A stretch of 21,043 nucleotides of DNA from an uncultured Prevotella sp. (GTDB lineage: Bacteria; Bacteroidota; Bacteroidia; Bacteroidales; Bacteroidaceae), in the NCBI GenBank assembly GCA_905210845.1, contig CAJLYG010000031.1:1-21043 (forward strand). Direction: 5' to 3'. The position numbers and the translations under genes are program-made. Each line of letters starts with the position of its first letter. The stretch's first letter is position 1. Under the pieces are notes generated by a model. That model saw only the letters and a program-made list of their open reading frames with translations, searched no databases and was not told the origin of the DNA. This document shows, piece by piece, positions 14,068 through 21,043 of the stretch.

Positions 14068-15456
14068 ATGAGAACGTTTAATAAGGGATTTGTGTATTTT
14101 ATCTGCCTCGTTTCTGCCATGGGTGGACTCTTGTTTGGGTACGACTGGGTCGTCATTGGTGGGGCGAAGCCTTTTTACGAATTGTATTTTGACATCTCCA
14201 GCCAGCCCTCGATGCAAGGACTTGCCATGACAATGGCATTGATCGGTTGCTTGGTGGGCGCAATGGTCTGTGGGTCTTTGGCTGATCGTATCGGGCGGAA
14301 GAAACTGCTGATCGTATCAGCTGCCGTATTTTTCTTTTCTGCGTTGGCAACGGGGGCTGCTCATTCCTTTTCGGTCTTCTTGATTGCGCGTTTCTTTGGC
14401 GGTATAGGCATTGGCATCGCTTCTGGCCTTTCACCGATGTATATTGCCGAGATGGCACCGACATCAGTCCGTGGCAAGCTGGTTTCATTGAACCAACTCA
14501 TGATTGTATTGGGCATTTTAGCAGCACAGATTACGAATTGGTTGATTGCAGATGATATCCCTTCATCCTATACGGCGACACAGATTGCCGCTTCCTGGAA
14601 TGGACAGATGGCATGGAGGTGGATGTTTTGGGCTGCGGCCTTTCCTGCGACCGTCTTCTTTATCTTGGCTTGCTTGATCCCGGAGAGCCCTCGATGGCTT
14701 GCCTTGAAAGGCAAGGATGCCACGGCGATCGCTGTCTTGTCGAAGATAGGAGGAAGCATGTATGCACAGCAGGAATTGGAAGCCATTCATAAGACGCATG
14801 CAGCAGCGGCTGACCAGGGCGGACTCAGGTTGTTGTTCAGCCGTCCTTACCGTAAGGTGCTGGTCATTGGCGTGGTGATTGCCTTCTTCCAGCAATGGTG
14901 TGGGACGAATGTGATCTTCAACTATGCACAGGAGATCTTCCAGTCTGCAGGCTATCAGATCGGGGATGTCCTCTTTAATATTGTGGTGACTGGGATTGCA
15001 AATGTCCTCTTTACCATTGTGGCTCTCTTTGTTGTCGACCGTTGGGGCAGGAAGGCAATGATGAAATTAGGGGCTGGGGGACTCTGCTTGATTTACTTGA
15101 CCCTCGGCACTTGCTATTATTTCCATGTGTCTGGGTTCTTCATGATTGTCCTTGTCGTGGCAGCCATTGCCTGCTACGCGATGACACTCGGTCCGGTTAC
15201 CTGGGTCTTGCTTGCGGAGATATTCCCGAATAAGGTGCGTGCCATCGCTGTGGCAACCAGTACCTTTGCCTTGTGGGTGGGCAGTTCTACCTTAACCTAT
15301 ACGTTTCCCTTGCTGAACCAGGCTCTTGGGAGCTATGGCACTTTCTGGATTTATAGTGCGGTATGTCTTGCAGGGTTCATCTTTATGACGACGATGTTGC
15401 CGGAGACAAAGGGGGAGTCACTTGAGGAAATTGAAAAAGAACTTATTAAAATATAA
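14068..15456 (+). CDS. Sugar porter family MFS transporter
   Basis: The 462-residue protein has about twelve hydrophobic segments and the full sugar-porter signature: GGLLFGYDWVVIGGA in helix 1, DRIGRKK after helix 2, GIASGLSPMYIAEMAP with VRGK, PESPRWL before the central loop, FFQQWCGTN in helix 7, DRWGRK after helix 8, and PETKGESLEEIE at the end. It is therefore a proton- or sodium-coupled monosaccharide (possibly small glycoside) importer of the XylE/GLUT type in the inner membrane. The QQ-G-N sugar-binding group is intact. The gene is followed after 5 bp by the DUF5107-TPR gene, so they are co-transcribed. The substrate is unknown. L-fucose is usually carried by FucP, a different MFS family. 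Confidence 0.92.
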   Translation: MRTFNKGFVYFICLVSAMGGLLFGYDWVVIGGAKPFYELYFDISSQPSMQGLAMTMALIGCLVGAMVCGSLADRIGRKKLLIVSAAVFFFSALATGAAHSFSVFLIARFFGGIGIGIASGLSPMYIAEMAPTSVRGKLVSLNQLMIVLGILAAQITNWLIADDIPSSYTATQIAASWNGQMAWRWMFWAAAFPATVFFILACLIPESPRWLALKGKDATAIAVLSKIGGSMYAQQELEAIHKTHAAAADQGGLRLLFSRPYRKVLVIGVVIAFFQQWCGTNVIFNYAQEIFQSAGYQIGDVLFNIVVTGIANVLFTIVALFVVDRWGRKAMMKLGAGGLCLIYLTLGTCYYFHVSGFFMIVLVVAAIACYAMTLGPVTWVLLAEIFPNKVRAIAVATSTFALWVGSSTLTYTFPLLNQALGSYGTFWIYSAVCLAGFIFMTTMLPETKGESLEEIEKELIKI

Positions 15457-15461
15457 AGAGA

Positions 15462-18400
15462 ATGATAAAAGCATGGAGAGAAACAGTAGTCATTCCTACT
15501 TATGAGATCGGAGAGGCTGAGAAGAATCCTATCTTCTTGGAAAAACGTGTTTATCAAGGATCCAGTGGCGTGGTCTATCCTTATCCGGTCATTGAGTCGA
15601 TTGGCAATCATCCTGTTGACAGGGAATGGCATGCTGTATGGCTTGAGAATGAATACATCAAGGTGATGATCTTGCCTGAGTTAGGGGGAAGGGTGCAGCG
15701 TGCTTATGATAAGATCAAGAAACGGGATTTTGTCTATTATAACCATGTGATCAAGCCTGCTTTGGTGGGGCTGACAGGGCCTTGGATCAGCGGGGGGATT
15801 GAGTTCAATTGGCCACAACATCACCGACCCAGCACATTCCTTCCCATCGACAGCACGATTGAGGAACATGCTGATGGTTCCGTTACCGTGTGGGTGAACG
15901 AGATAGAGAGGATGTTCCATCAAGAGGGAATGGCGGGCTTTACCTTACGCCCTGGGCATGCTTATTTAGAGATTAAAGGCGTTCTTTATAACCGCACGAA
16001 TATCCCGCAGACCTTTCTTTGGTGGGCTAATCCTGCCGTATCGGTCAATGACGCTTATCAAAGCGTATTTCCACAGGACGTGAATGCGGTGTTTGATCAT
16101 GGCAAACGGGCTGTTTGCAGTTTCCCTATTGCCACGGGTACCTATTATAAAATGGACTATTCCGCTGGAGTCGATATCTCTAACTATAAGAATATCAAGG
16201 TACCGACATCGTACATGGCCGTGAACTCTAAGTTTGATTTCGAGGGGGGATATGAGAATGACAGCCATGGGGGAATGCTCCATGTTGCCAATCACCATGT
16301 CTCTCCGGGGAAAAAGCAATGGACATGGGGGAACGGTGATTTTGGACGTGCCTGGGACCGTAACCTAACAGATACCGATGGACCTTATATTGAGTTGATG
16401 GCGGGTGTGTTTACGGAGAACCAACCTGATTTCTCCTGGCTGATGCCTTATGAGGAGAAGCGGTTCACGCAGTATTTCATGCCGTATCGGGAACTTGGGG
16501 TTGTCAAGAATGCCTCCAAGGACTTGATCATGAATATCGAATGCACAGAGGATGGAAAGGCTCATTACAAGGTGTTTGCTACTAGTCGGCAACAGGTCTG
16601 CGTTATTCTCAAGAATGATCGTGGGGAGGAATATGATCGTCAGGTGGTAGAGATCTCACCAGAGAAGATCTTGGATGTGACTGCCGACGTGAAAGGCTCC
16701 CAGTGGGATGAACTGTCTTTAGGCATTTACTCTATGAAGGGCACTTCCTTGTTGGCATGGCATGCGGAGCCGGATGAGATCCGCCCCATCCCTGATGCGG
16801 CAGAGGCAGCCTTATTGCCAAGCCAGATCAAGACCACGGAGCAGCTTTACCTGACGGGACTTCATTTAGAGCAATACCGCCATGCTACCTATAACCCTGT
16901 GGATTATTATGAGGAAGCATTGCGTCGTGACCCCATGGATTACCGCAATAATAATGCCCTGGGTCTGTGGTATATTCGGAAAGGTCGCTTTGCCAAGGCT
17001 GAGCCTTATCTGCGTACTGCGGTGAAGGTGCTTATGAAGCGCAATCCGAACCCTTACGATGGGGAACCGATCTATAATCTTGGCTTGGCTCTGAAATACC
17101 AATATCGCTTCGATGAGGCTTACGACTGTTTCTATAAGGCGACATGGAATAAGGCTTGGCAAGATGCGGGCTTCTTCGAGTGTGCGCAGATTTCTGCTTT
17201 GCAAGGACGATGGGAGGATGCCTTGGACGAGGTAAGCCAATGCTTGGTCAGCAATGCGCACAACCATAAGGCATTAGCCCTGAAAGCCATCGCCCTCCGC
17301 TATTTAGACAGAAAAGAGGAGGCTTATGCCTTATGTAAATCGGCGATATCCATGAACCGGTTTAATTATGGTTGCCTCTTTGAGGCCTATTTGTTGACAG
17401 ATGATCGCTCTATACTTCAATCCATGACAGAGCTGATGCATGGCATGCCGAACAACTATGATGAGTTGGCATTGGATTATATGGCAGCAGGGCGTAAAGA
17501 AGAAGCCTTACAGGTCTGGGACCTTGCCATCCGAGAGGGTGCCACCACGCCGTTGACATGGTATGGCCAGGGATGGGCTGGCAGGAAGTCTGCTTTTGCC
17601 AAAGGGGAGCAAGCTGATTCTTCCTATTGCTTCCCGAACCGTTTGGAGGATATCCTTGCCCTTCAGGCAGCCATAGAAGCGAATCCTCATGATGGAATGG
17701 CTCCTTATTATTTAGGTTGCCTGTTCTATGACAAACGTCAGTATGAGGTAGCACGTACCTACTGGTTGCGTGCATCAACGCTCATCCCGCAGTTCCCGAC
17801 GGTATGGAGGAACCTTGCTTTGGAGCAATATAATAAGGAGCATCGTGCCGAGGAGGCCGTAGTGAGCATGGAGAGGGCTTTCTCCCTCAATACCACGGAT
17901 GCCCGTGTCCTGATGGAACTGGATCAGTTGTACAAGCGATTGGGCAAGTCTCATCAGGAGCGACTGGCCTTTCTTCGGAAATACCCTGACTTGATAGCCC
18001 AGCGTGATGACTTGCTGTTGGAAGAGATCACCTTGCTCAACCAGACAGGGGCGTACAAGGAGGCAATGGACTTGCTTGACAGCCATCAGTTCCATCCTTG
18101 GGAAGGTGGAGAAGGAAAGGTAAGCGGGCAATACCAGTTCTCCCGTGTGGAACTTGCCAAGATAGCCTTGAAGGAGAAAGAATATGATCAGGCGATCCAG
18201 CTATTGAAGGAATGCCTCGTATATCCGCATCATTTGGGAGAAGGTAAACTGGTCAATGCACAAGAAAATGACTTTTATTATTTCTTAGGTTGCGCCTATG
18301 ACGCCAAAGGGGATAAAGCCAAGGCTTGCGAATGCTGGGAGCAAGCCACAAAAGGTCCACAAGAGCCGGCCGCTGCTATGTATTACAATGATGCAAAGCC

Positions 18401-18728
18401 TGATAAGATCTTCTATCAGGGACTAGCCTTACAGAAATTAGGTAGGAACGGGGAAGCGAACGGACGCTTCTATCGACTGACCAACTATGGGAAGAAGCAT
18501 CTCTTCGAAAAGGTCGTGATGGATTACTTTGCCGTTTCATTGCCTGACCTTCAGATCTGGGAAGGCGATCTCAATCTTGCTAATGAGATCCATTGCAAGT
18601 ATATGTTGGCCCTTGGCTTCTATGGATTAGGCGATCGGCGTCATGCGCTCCGCTATTTGGATGAGGCGGGCGACCTTGACCCTAACCATCTCGGCATTCA
18701 GGCTTTTAGAAGCTTGATAAACTTGTAA
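15462..18728 (+). CDS. DUF5107 domain protein with C-terminal TPR repeats, function unknown
   Basis: The 1088-residue protein has no signal peptide and so should be cytosolic. Residues about 35-340 match DUF5107: LENEYIKVMILPELGGRVQR, SGGIEFNWPQHH, WWANPAVSVND and NGDFGRAWDRN. The first block resembles the start of aldose-1-epimerase-like (galactose mutarotase fold) domains. A short beta-rich linker follows (about 350-460). Residues about 470-1080 are helical tetratricopeptide repeats (NNALGLWYIRKGRFAKAEPY, NLGLALKYQYRFDEAYDCF, YYLGCLFYDKRQYEVA, FLGCAYDAKGDKAKACECW). The conserved His, Trp, Glu and Asp residues of the first domain suggest a carbohydrate-binding or carbohydrate-active site. 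The gene directly follows a sugar importer. The domain calls are good; any enzymatic activity is inference. Confidence 0.88.
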   Translation: MIKAWRETVVIPTYEIGEAEKNPIFLEKRVYQGSSGVVYPYPVIESIGNHPVDREWHAVWLENEYIKVMILPELGGRVQRAYDKIKKRDFVYYNHVIKPALVGLTGPWISGGIEFNWPQHHRPSTFLPIDSTIEEHADGSVTVWVNEIERMFHQEGMAGFTLRPGHAYLEIKGVLYNRTNIPQTFLWWANPAVSVNDAYQSVFPQDVNAVFDHGKRAVCSFPIATGTYYKMDYSAGVDISNYKNIKVPTSYMAVNSKFDFEGGYENDSHGGMLHVANHHVSPGKKQWTWGNGDFGRAWDRNLTDTDGPYIELMAGVFTENQPDFSWLMPYEEKRFTQYFMPYRELGVVKNASKDLIMNIECTEDGKAHYKVFATSRQQVCVILKNDRGEEYDRQVVEISPEKILDVTADVKGSQWDELSLGIYSMKGTSLLAWHAEPDEIRPIPDAAEAALLPSQIKTTEQLYLTGLHLEQYRHATYNPVDYYEEALRRDPMDYRNNNALGLWYIRKGRFAKAEPYLRTAVKVLMKRNPNPYDGEPIYNLGLALKYQYRFDEAYDCFYKATWNKAWQDAGFFECAQISALQGRWEDALDEVSQCLVSNAHNHKALALKAIALRYLDRKEEAYALCKSAISMNRFNYGCLFEAYLLTDDRSILQSMTELMHGMPNNYDELALDYMAAGRKEEALQVWDLAIREGATTPLTWYGQGWAGRKSAFAKGEQADSSYCFPNRLEDILALQAAIEANPHDGMAPYYLGCLFYDKRQYEVARTYWLRASTLIPQFPTVWRNLALEQYNKEHRAEEAVVSMERAFSLNTTDARVLMELDQLYKRLGKSHQERLAFLRKYPDLIAQRDDLLLEEITLLNQTGAYKEAMDLLDSHQFHPWEGGEGKVSGQYQFSRVELAKIALKEKEYDQAIQLLKECLVYPHHLGEGKLVNAQENDFYYFLGCAYDAKGDKAKACECWEQATKGPQEPAAAMYYNDAKPDKIFYQGLALQKLGRNGEANGRFYRLTNYGKKHLFEKVVMDYFAVSLPDLQIWEGDLNLANEIHCKYMLALGFYGLGDRRHALRYLDEAGDLDPNHLGIQAFRSLINL

Positions 18729-18761
18729 CTGATTCGCAATTTTCCTGTAATGTGTTGCTTG

Positions 18762-18769
18762 TAGTTTTG
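18762..18769 (+). promoter_or_regulatory. -7 box for the phosphoesterase gene
   Basis: TAGTTTTG fits TAnnTTTG and lies 19 bp before the ATG at 18789. A T run (18740-18743), 18 bp upstream, is a weak -33. The gene may be transcribed both on its own and with the upstream operon. Confidence 0.4.
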
Positions 18770-18788
18770 TAAATTCAAATATCATACA

Positions 18789-20021
18789 ATGAAAACATTG
18801 AAATATACATGGATTATCTGCCTCTTGCTTGTGACATTGCCGATGTCTGCAGGCAAGCGAAAGGCTGTTTATGTGATCATCGACGGTGTAGAAAAGCATT
18901 TCTTGCAAGACGTACACCCGAAGACCATTTTCGATATCGCGCAACGCGGTAACTTTGGTCGTGCTTATTGTGGAGGTGAGATTGGAACGCCCAATCAGAC
19001 GATCACCATCTCTGCTGTCGGGTATACCAATATCCTGACGGGTACATGGATGAACAAGCATCATGTGGTATCGAATTCCAATATCCAGACCAACTACCAT
19101 TATTGGAATATCTTCCGTATCGCAAAGGAACAGTCCTCTCCTGTCTCCACGGCAGTATTCTCCAGTTGGACGGATAATGTCACGAAGTTAGTGGGCGTAG
19201 GTCATCCGGATAATGCGAATCTAAAGGTCGACTATGTATATGATGGCTATGACCTCGACTCCATCCGCTTCCCGAAGAAACCGGAGGACAGGCAGATCTA
19301 TGACATCGATTCTACGGTTTGCCATCATGCTGCACAATGTATCAAGGACAAGGCCCCGGATGTGAGTTGGGTATATTTATGGTATACGGATGATGCCGCC
19401 CATCTCCATGGCTTTGGCGATTGCTACCGTGATTACTTGCTTCGTGAAGACAGACAACTCCAGAAGATATGGGAGGCAGTCCAGTATCGGGAGAAGAAGT
19501 ATGGGGAAGAATGGATGGTGATCATCACGACTGATCATGGGCGCGACCTGTTAGGCTACGATCATGGCGGCCAATCGGAGACCGAGCGCAATATCTGGTT
19601 GACGACCAATGTCAAGGATGTGAATCCTCATTTCCAAAGTGCTGACCTTTCCCAGGTGGACATCAACCCTACCATTTGCCGCTGGATGGGGTTCCATGTC
19701 GATCCGAATGTAGCATGGGAGCAGGAGGGAATCCCTTTCATTGGCGATGTGGACATTGATCACTTGCGCCTTTTCCGTTATGAGGATAAGGTCAAGCTCT
19801 CTTGGGAATCTTATCATCCCAATGCGCCTGTTACCATTTACGCGTCAGCTACGAACCATTTCAAGGATGGAGGGAAAGACACTTGGATAGAAGTGGGAAA
19901 GACTGAAGCTGGGAAAGGTTATTGTTGGGTGGACCTGAACCGCTTGGAGAAATCCAAGTTCTATAAATTCACGGTCGTCGCTCCCCATAATCACCTGAGC
20001 CGCTGGTATGTCTTAAGATAG
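18789..20021 (+). CDS. Secreted alkaline-phosphatase-superfamily phosphodiesterase/phosphatase
   Basis: The 410-residue protein opens with a signal peptide (YTWIICLLLVTLPMSAG, cleaved near residue 21), so it is periplasmic or secreted. It has the two-metal site of the type I phosphodiesterase/nucleotide pyrophosphatase branch: Asp32 (YVIIDGV), nucleophile Thr80 (GYTNILTG), Asp201 or Asp202 and His205 (YTDDAAHLHG), Asp249-His250 (TTDHGRD) and His259 (YDHGG). Residues about 325-410 form a beta-rich module resembling a fibronectin type III domain (KVKLSWESYHPNAPVTIYAS, FYKFTVVAP). It starts 60 bp after the DUF5107 gene on the same strand. A phosphorylated or sulfated sugar, nucleotide-sugar or phosphodiester could be the substrate, and nothing in the sequence decides this. 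Confidence 0.87.
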   Translation: MKTLKYTWIICLLLVTLPMSAGKRKAVYVIIDGVEKHFLQDVHPKTIFDIAQRGNFGRAYCGGEIGTPNQTITISAVGYTNILTGTWMNKHHVVSNSNIQTNYHYWNIFRIAKEQSSPVSTAVFSSWTDNVTKLVGVGHPDNANLKVDYVYDGYDLDSIRFPKKPEDRQIYDIDSTVCHHAAQCIKDKAPDVSWVYLWYTDDAAHLHGFGDCYRDYLLREDRQLQKIWEAVQYREKKYGEEWMVIITTDHGRDLLGYDHGGQSETERNIWLTTNVKDVNPHFQSADLSQVDINPTICRWMGFHVDPNVAWEQEGIPFIGDVDIDHLRLFRYEDKVKLSWESYHPNAPVTIYASATNHFKDGGKDTWIEVGKTEAGKGYCWVDLNRLEKSKFYKFTVVAPHNHLSRWYVLR

Positions 20022-20069
20022 ATTTTCCAGTCATTGATCCTCTCGGTTCCCGAGGAGAAAGGACAGGCG

Positions 20070-20112
20070 ATGCCGGATCCCTCCCTACTGTTGTGTGCGT
20101 GGGGTTCGGCAT
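20070..20112. terminator. 12-bp hairpin between convergent phosphoesterase and sigma factor genes
   Basis: ATGCCGGATCCC (20070-20081) pairs with GGGGTTCGGCAT (20101-20112), with two G-U wobbles on one strand, around a 19-nt loop. It lies in the 136-bp gap between the two gene ends and probably stops transcription. The rest of the gap shows no gene. Confidence 0.45.
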
Positions 20113-20157
20113 TGTCTTTGTCAGTAACATGCTCCAAGGCTTCTTCCGTGAGACGGC

Positions 20158-20739
20158 TTATAGAGGGCAGATGAGCAAAAGGAGTGGGAAGTAATCCTTT
20201 AAGTCCTCACGTAGCAACTTAAGGGCTTGTTGGATGCGGTAGTCCACGGTCTTGGGGGAGACATTCAACTGCACCGCAATCTCCTTATAACTCCTGTCCT
20301 GGAAGCGATGGAGGACAAATGCCTCACGGAACTTGTCGGGAAGCCGGTTGATGGCTTCATGGATGCGGTTCAACAATTCATCAACCTGATAGTCATCGGG
20401 CATTTCCGAAGGCTGTGAGGAATATTGCTGCCAGTATCTCGCCTCGATACGCTTTTTCGCGGAGTTCTGCTCAATCCGTGTCAGGCATCGCAAGTGTACG
20501 GAACGGTAGAGGTATGCTTTCAGACTGTTTCTGATCAGGAGCGTGTCCCGATTCTGCCAGATCCAGAGAAGGACATCTTGCACAATCTCCTCGACATCCT
20601 CAAAGCTCACAAACTGATAGGCATAGATGCAGAGTGGTTCATAGTATTTATGGAATAAGGCATTGAATCCCTCTTTGTCACCTTCGTTCAAGAGTGACAA
20701 AAATCGTGAATCCTCATTTGTTAGGGTTTCTCTTTCCAT
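20158..20739 (-). CDS. ECF-type RNA polymerase sigma factor
   Basis: The 193-residue protein has sigma region 2 (FNALFHKYYEPLCIYAYQFV, SFEDVEEIVQDVLLWIWQNR) and region 4 (LPDKFREAFVLHRFQDRSYK, VSPKTVDYRIQQALKLLRED). It lacks regions 1 and 3, as is typical for ECF sigma factors of the Bacteroidetes FecI-like group. It directs RNA polymerase to special promoters, often for SusCD-type loci, and is normally held by a FecR anti-sigma factor encoded just downstream. Here the next gene downstream is convergent and no FecR frame is found in the 136-bp gap. The hydrophobic end (YFPLLLLICPL) is common in this group. The promoter directly upstream is nearly ideal. Confidence 0.92.
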   Translation of the reverse strand: MERETLTNEDSRFLSLLNEGDKEGFNALFHKYYEPLCIYAYQFVSFEDVEEIVQDVLLWIWQNRDTLLIRNSLKAYLYRSVHLRCLTRIEQNSAKKRIEARYWQQYSSQPSEMPDDYQVDELLNRIHEAINRLPDKFREAFVLHRFQDRSYKEIAVQLNVSPKTVDYRIQQALKLLREDLKDYFPLLLLICPL

Positions 20740-20758
20740 GGTCTTGTCCTATCTGATG

Positions 20759-20789
20759 CAAAGATACTGCAAACCGAGTGGAATACAAA
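20759..20789 (-). promoter_or_regulatory. Promoter of the ECF sigma gene, near-consensus
   Basis: On the minus strand TTTG (20786-20789) is followed, after 19 bp, by TATCTTTG (20759-20766), matching the Bacteroidetes TTTG-N19-TAnnTTTG consensus. The box is 19 bp before the ATG, giving a leader of about 12-15 nt. It is embedded in the first, shortened unit of the tandem array. Confidence 0.75.
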
Positions 20790-21043
20790 ATAAAACTTGT
20801 TTTATTTTTATTCCCGAGGTGCAGCGTATCTTATTCAAAGAAACTGCAAACCGAGTGGAATACACGATTTGATTGATAATCAAATCTTCTAAAACTTGTT
20901 TTATTTTTATTCCCGAGGTGCAGCGTATCTTATTCAAAGAAACTGCAAACCGAGTGGAATACACGATTTGATTGATAATCAAATCTTCTAAAACTTGTTT
21001 TATTTTTATTCCCGAGGTGCAGCGTATCTTATTCAAAGAAACT
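20767..21043. repeat. Tandem 99-bp repeat array running off the window end
   Basis: With CTGCAAACCGAGTGG as phase marker, units begin at 20767 (77 bp, shortened by 22 bp), 20844 (99 bp) and 20943 (99 bp). The last two bases of the window start a fourth. The two full units look identical. Each full unit contains a perfect dyad ATTTGATT-GAT-AATCAAAT and the dyad TAAAAC-TT-GTTTTA. The shortened unit lacks the first dyad and abuts the working sigma promoter. The array is open as a 33-residue repeat on the minus strand only because 99 is a multiple of 3, and I do not call a gene. Confidence 0.9.

Noticed and set aside
14153..14488. Minus-strand frames inside the MFS and DUF5107 genes
   Set aside because: They are out-of-frame shadows of strongly supported genes with no family resemblance.
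20022..20157. Possible start of a FecR-like anti-sigma gene after the sigma factor
   Set aside because: A minus-strand frame stays open here, but it has no FecR-like sequence and runs into the end of the phosphoesterase gene.
20749..21036. 95-residue minus-strand frame made of a 33-residue repeat
   Set aside because: It exists only because the 99-bp DNA unit is divisible by three. It overlaps the sigma promoter, the repeats contain promoter-like DNA, and there is no sensible start.

Overview
The window looks like a contig from a gut-type member of the Bacteroidales, most likely Prevotellaceae. The evidence is the recurrent TAnnTTTG (-7) promoter motif in front of many genes, the lack of Shine-Dalgarno sites, a split HipBST-like toxin-antitoxin locus, GH92 and GH29 enzymes, an ECF sigma factor, and household proteins whose sequences resemble Bacteroidales homologues. 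No RNA gene, complete insertion sequence or CRISPR array was seen. Family assignments come from motifs and recall, not from a database search.

Layout. (1) 1-538: one open frame made of two unrelated pieces, a GC-rich internal fragment of LepA that looks Firmicutes-like, joined near base 218 to the C-terminal end of an NCS2 nucleobase permease. This is probably an assembly chimera. (2) 539-920: non-coding, with an 18-bp inverted repeat pair, TTTGACAACC repeats and a strong terminator for the next gene. (3) 921-3167 (-): secreted GH92 alpha-mannosidase. (4) 3429-4162 (-): a hipB-hipS-hipT locus whose toxin kinase has been deleted down to its last 85 codons. (5) 4163-4621: non-coding, with a promoter, short repeats and a hairpin terminator that could define a small RNA of about 150 nt. 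(6) 4622-6317 (-): a papain-fold lipoprotein peptidase overlapping a HAD phosphatase. Diverging from it are a U32-family Fe-S protein and SufE (6389-8074, +). (7) 8112-9881 (-): nicotinate phosphoribosyltransferase followed by a TrmH-type RNA methyltransferase. Diverging from them are cysS and a secreted GH29 alpha-L-fucosidase (10088-12958, +). (8) 12998-20021: an AraC regulator (-) diverging from a sugar-porter MFS, a 1088-residue cytosolic DUF5107/TPR protein and a secreted alkaline-phosphatase-superfamily phosphoesterase. (9) 20158-20739 (-): an ECF sigma factor with a very good promoter. Its upstream region is a tandem array of 99-bp units that runs off the end of the window.

How it fits together. 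The carbohydrate genes (GH92, GH29, AraC, MFS, DUF5107-TPR, phosphoesterase) suggest scavenging of host or plant glycans, but there is no SusC/SusD pair. The tightest unit is AraC / MFS / DUF5107-TPR: a regulator, an importer and a cytosolic protein of unknown activity. This is the best candidate here for an undescribed catabolic system. Three 14-bp-spaced TCCATnT repeats sit directly before the MFS promoter and are plausible operators. The ECF sigma factor has no adjacent FecR-type anti-sigma factor in the window.
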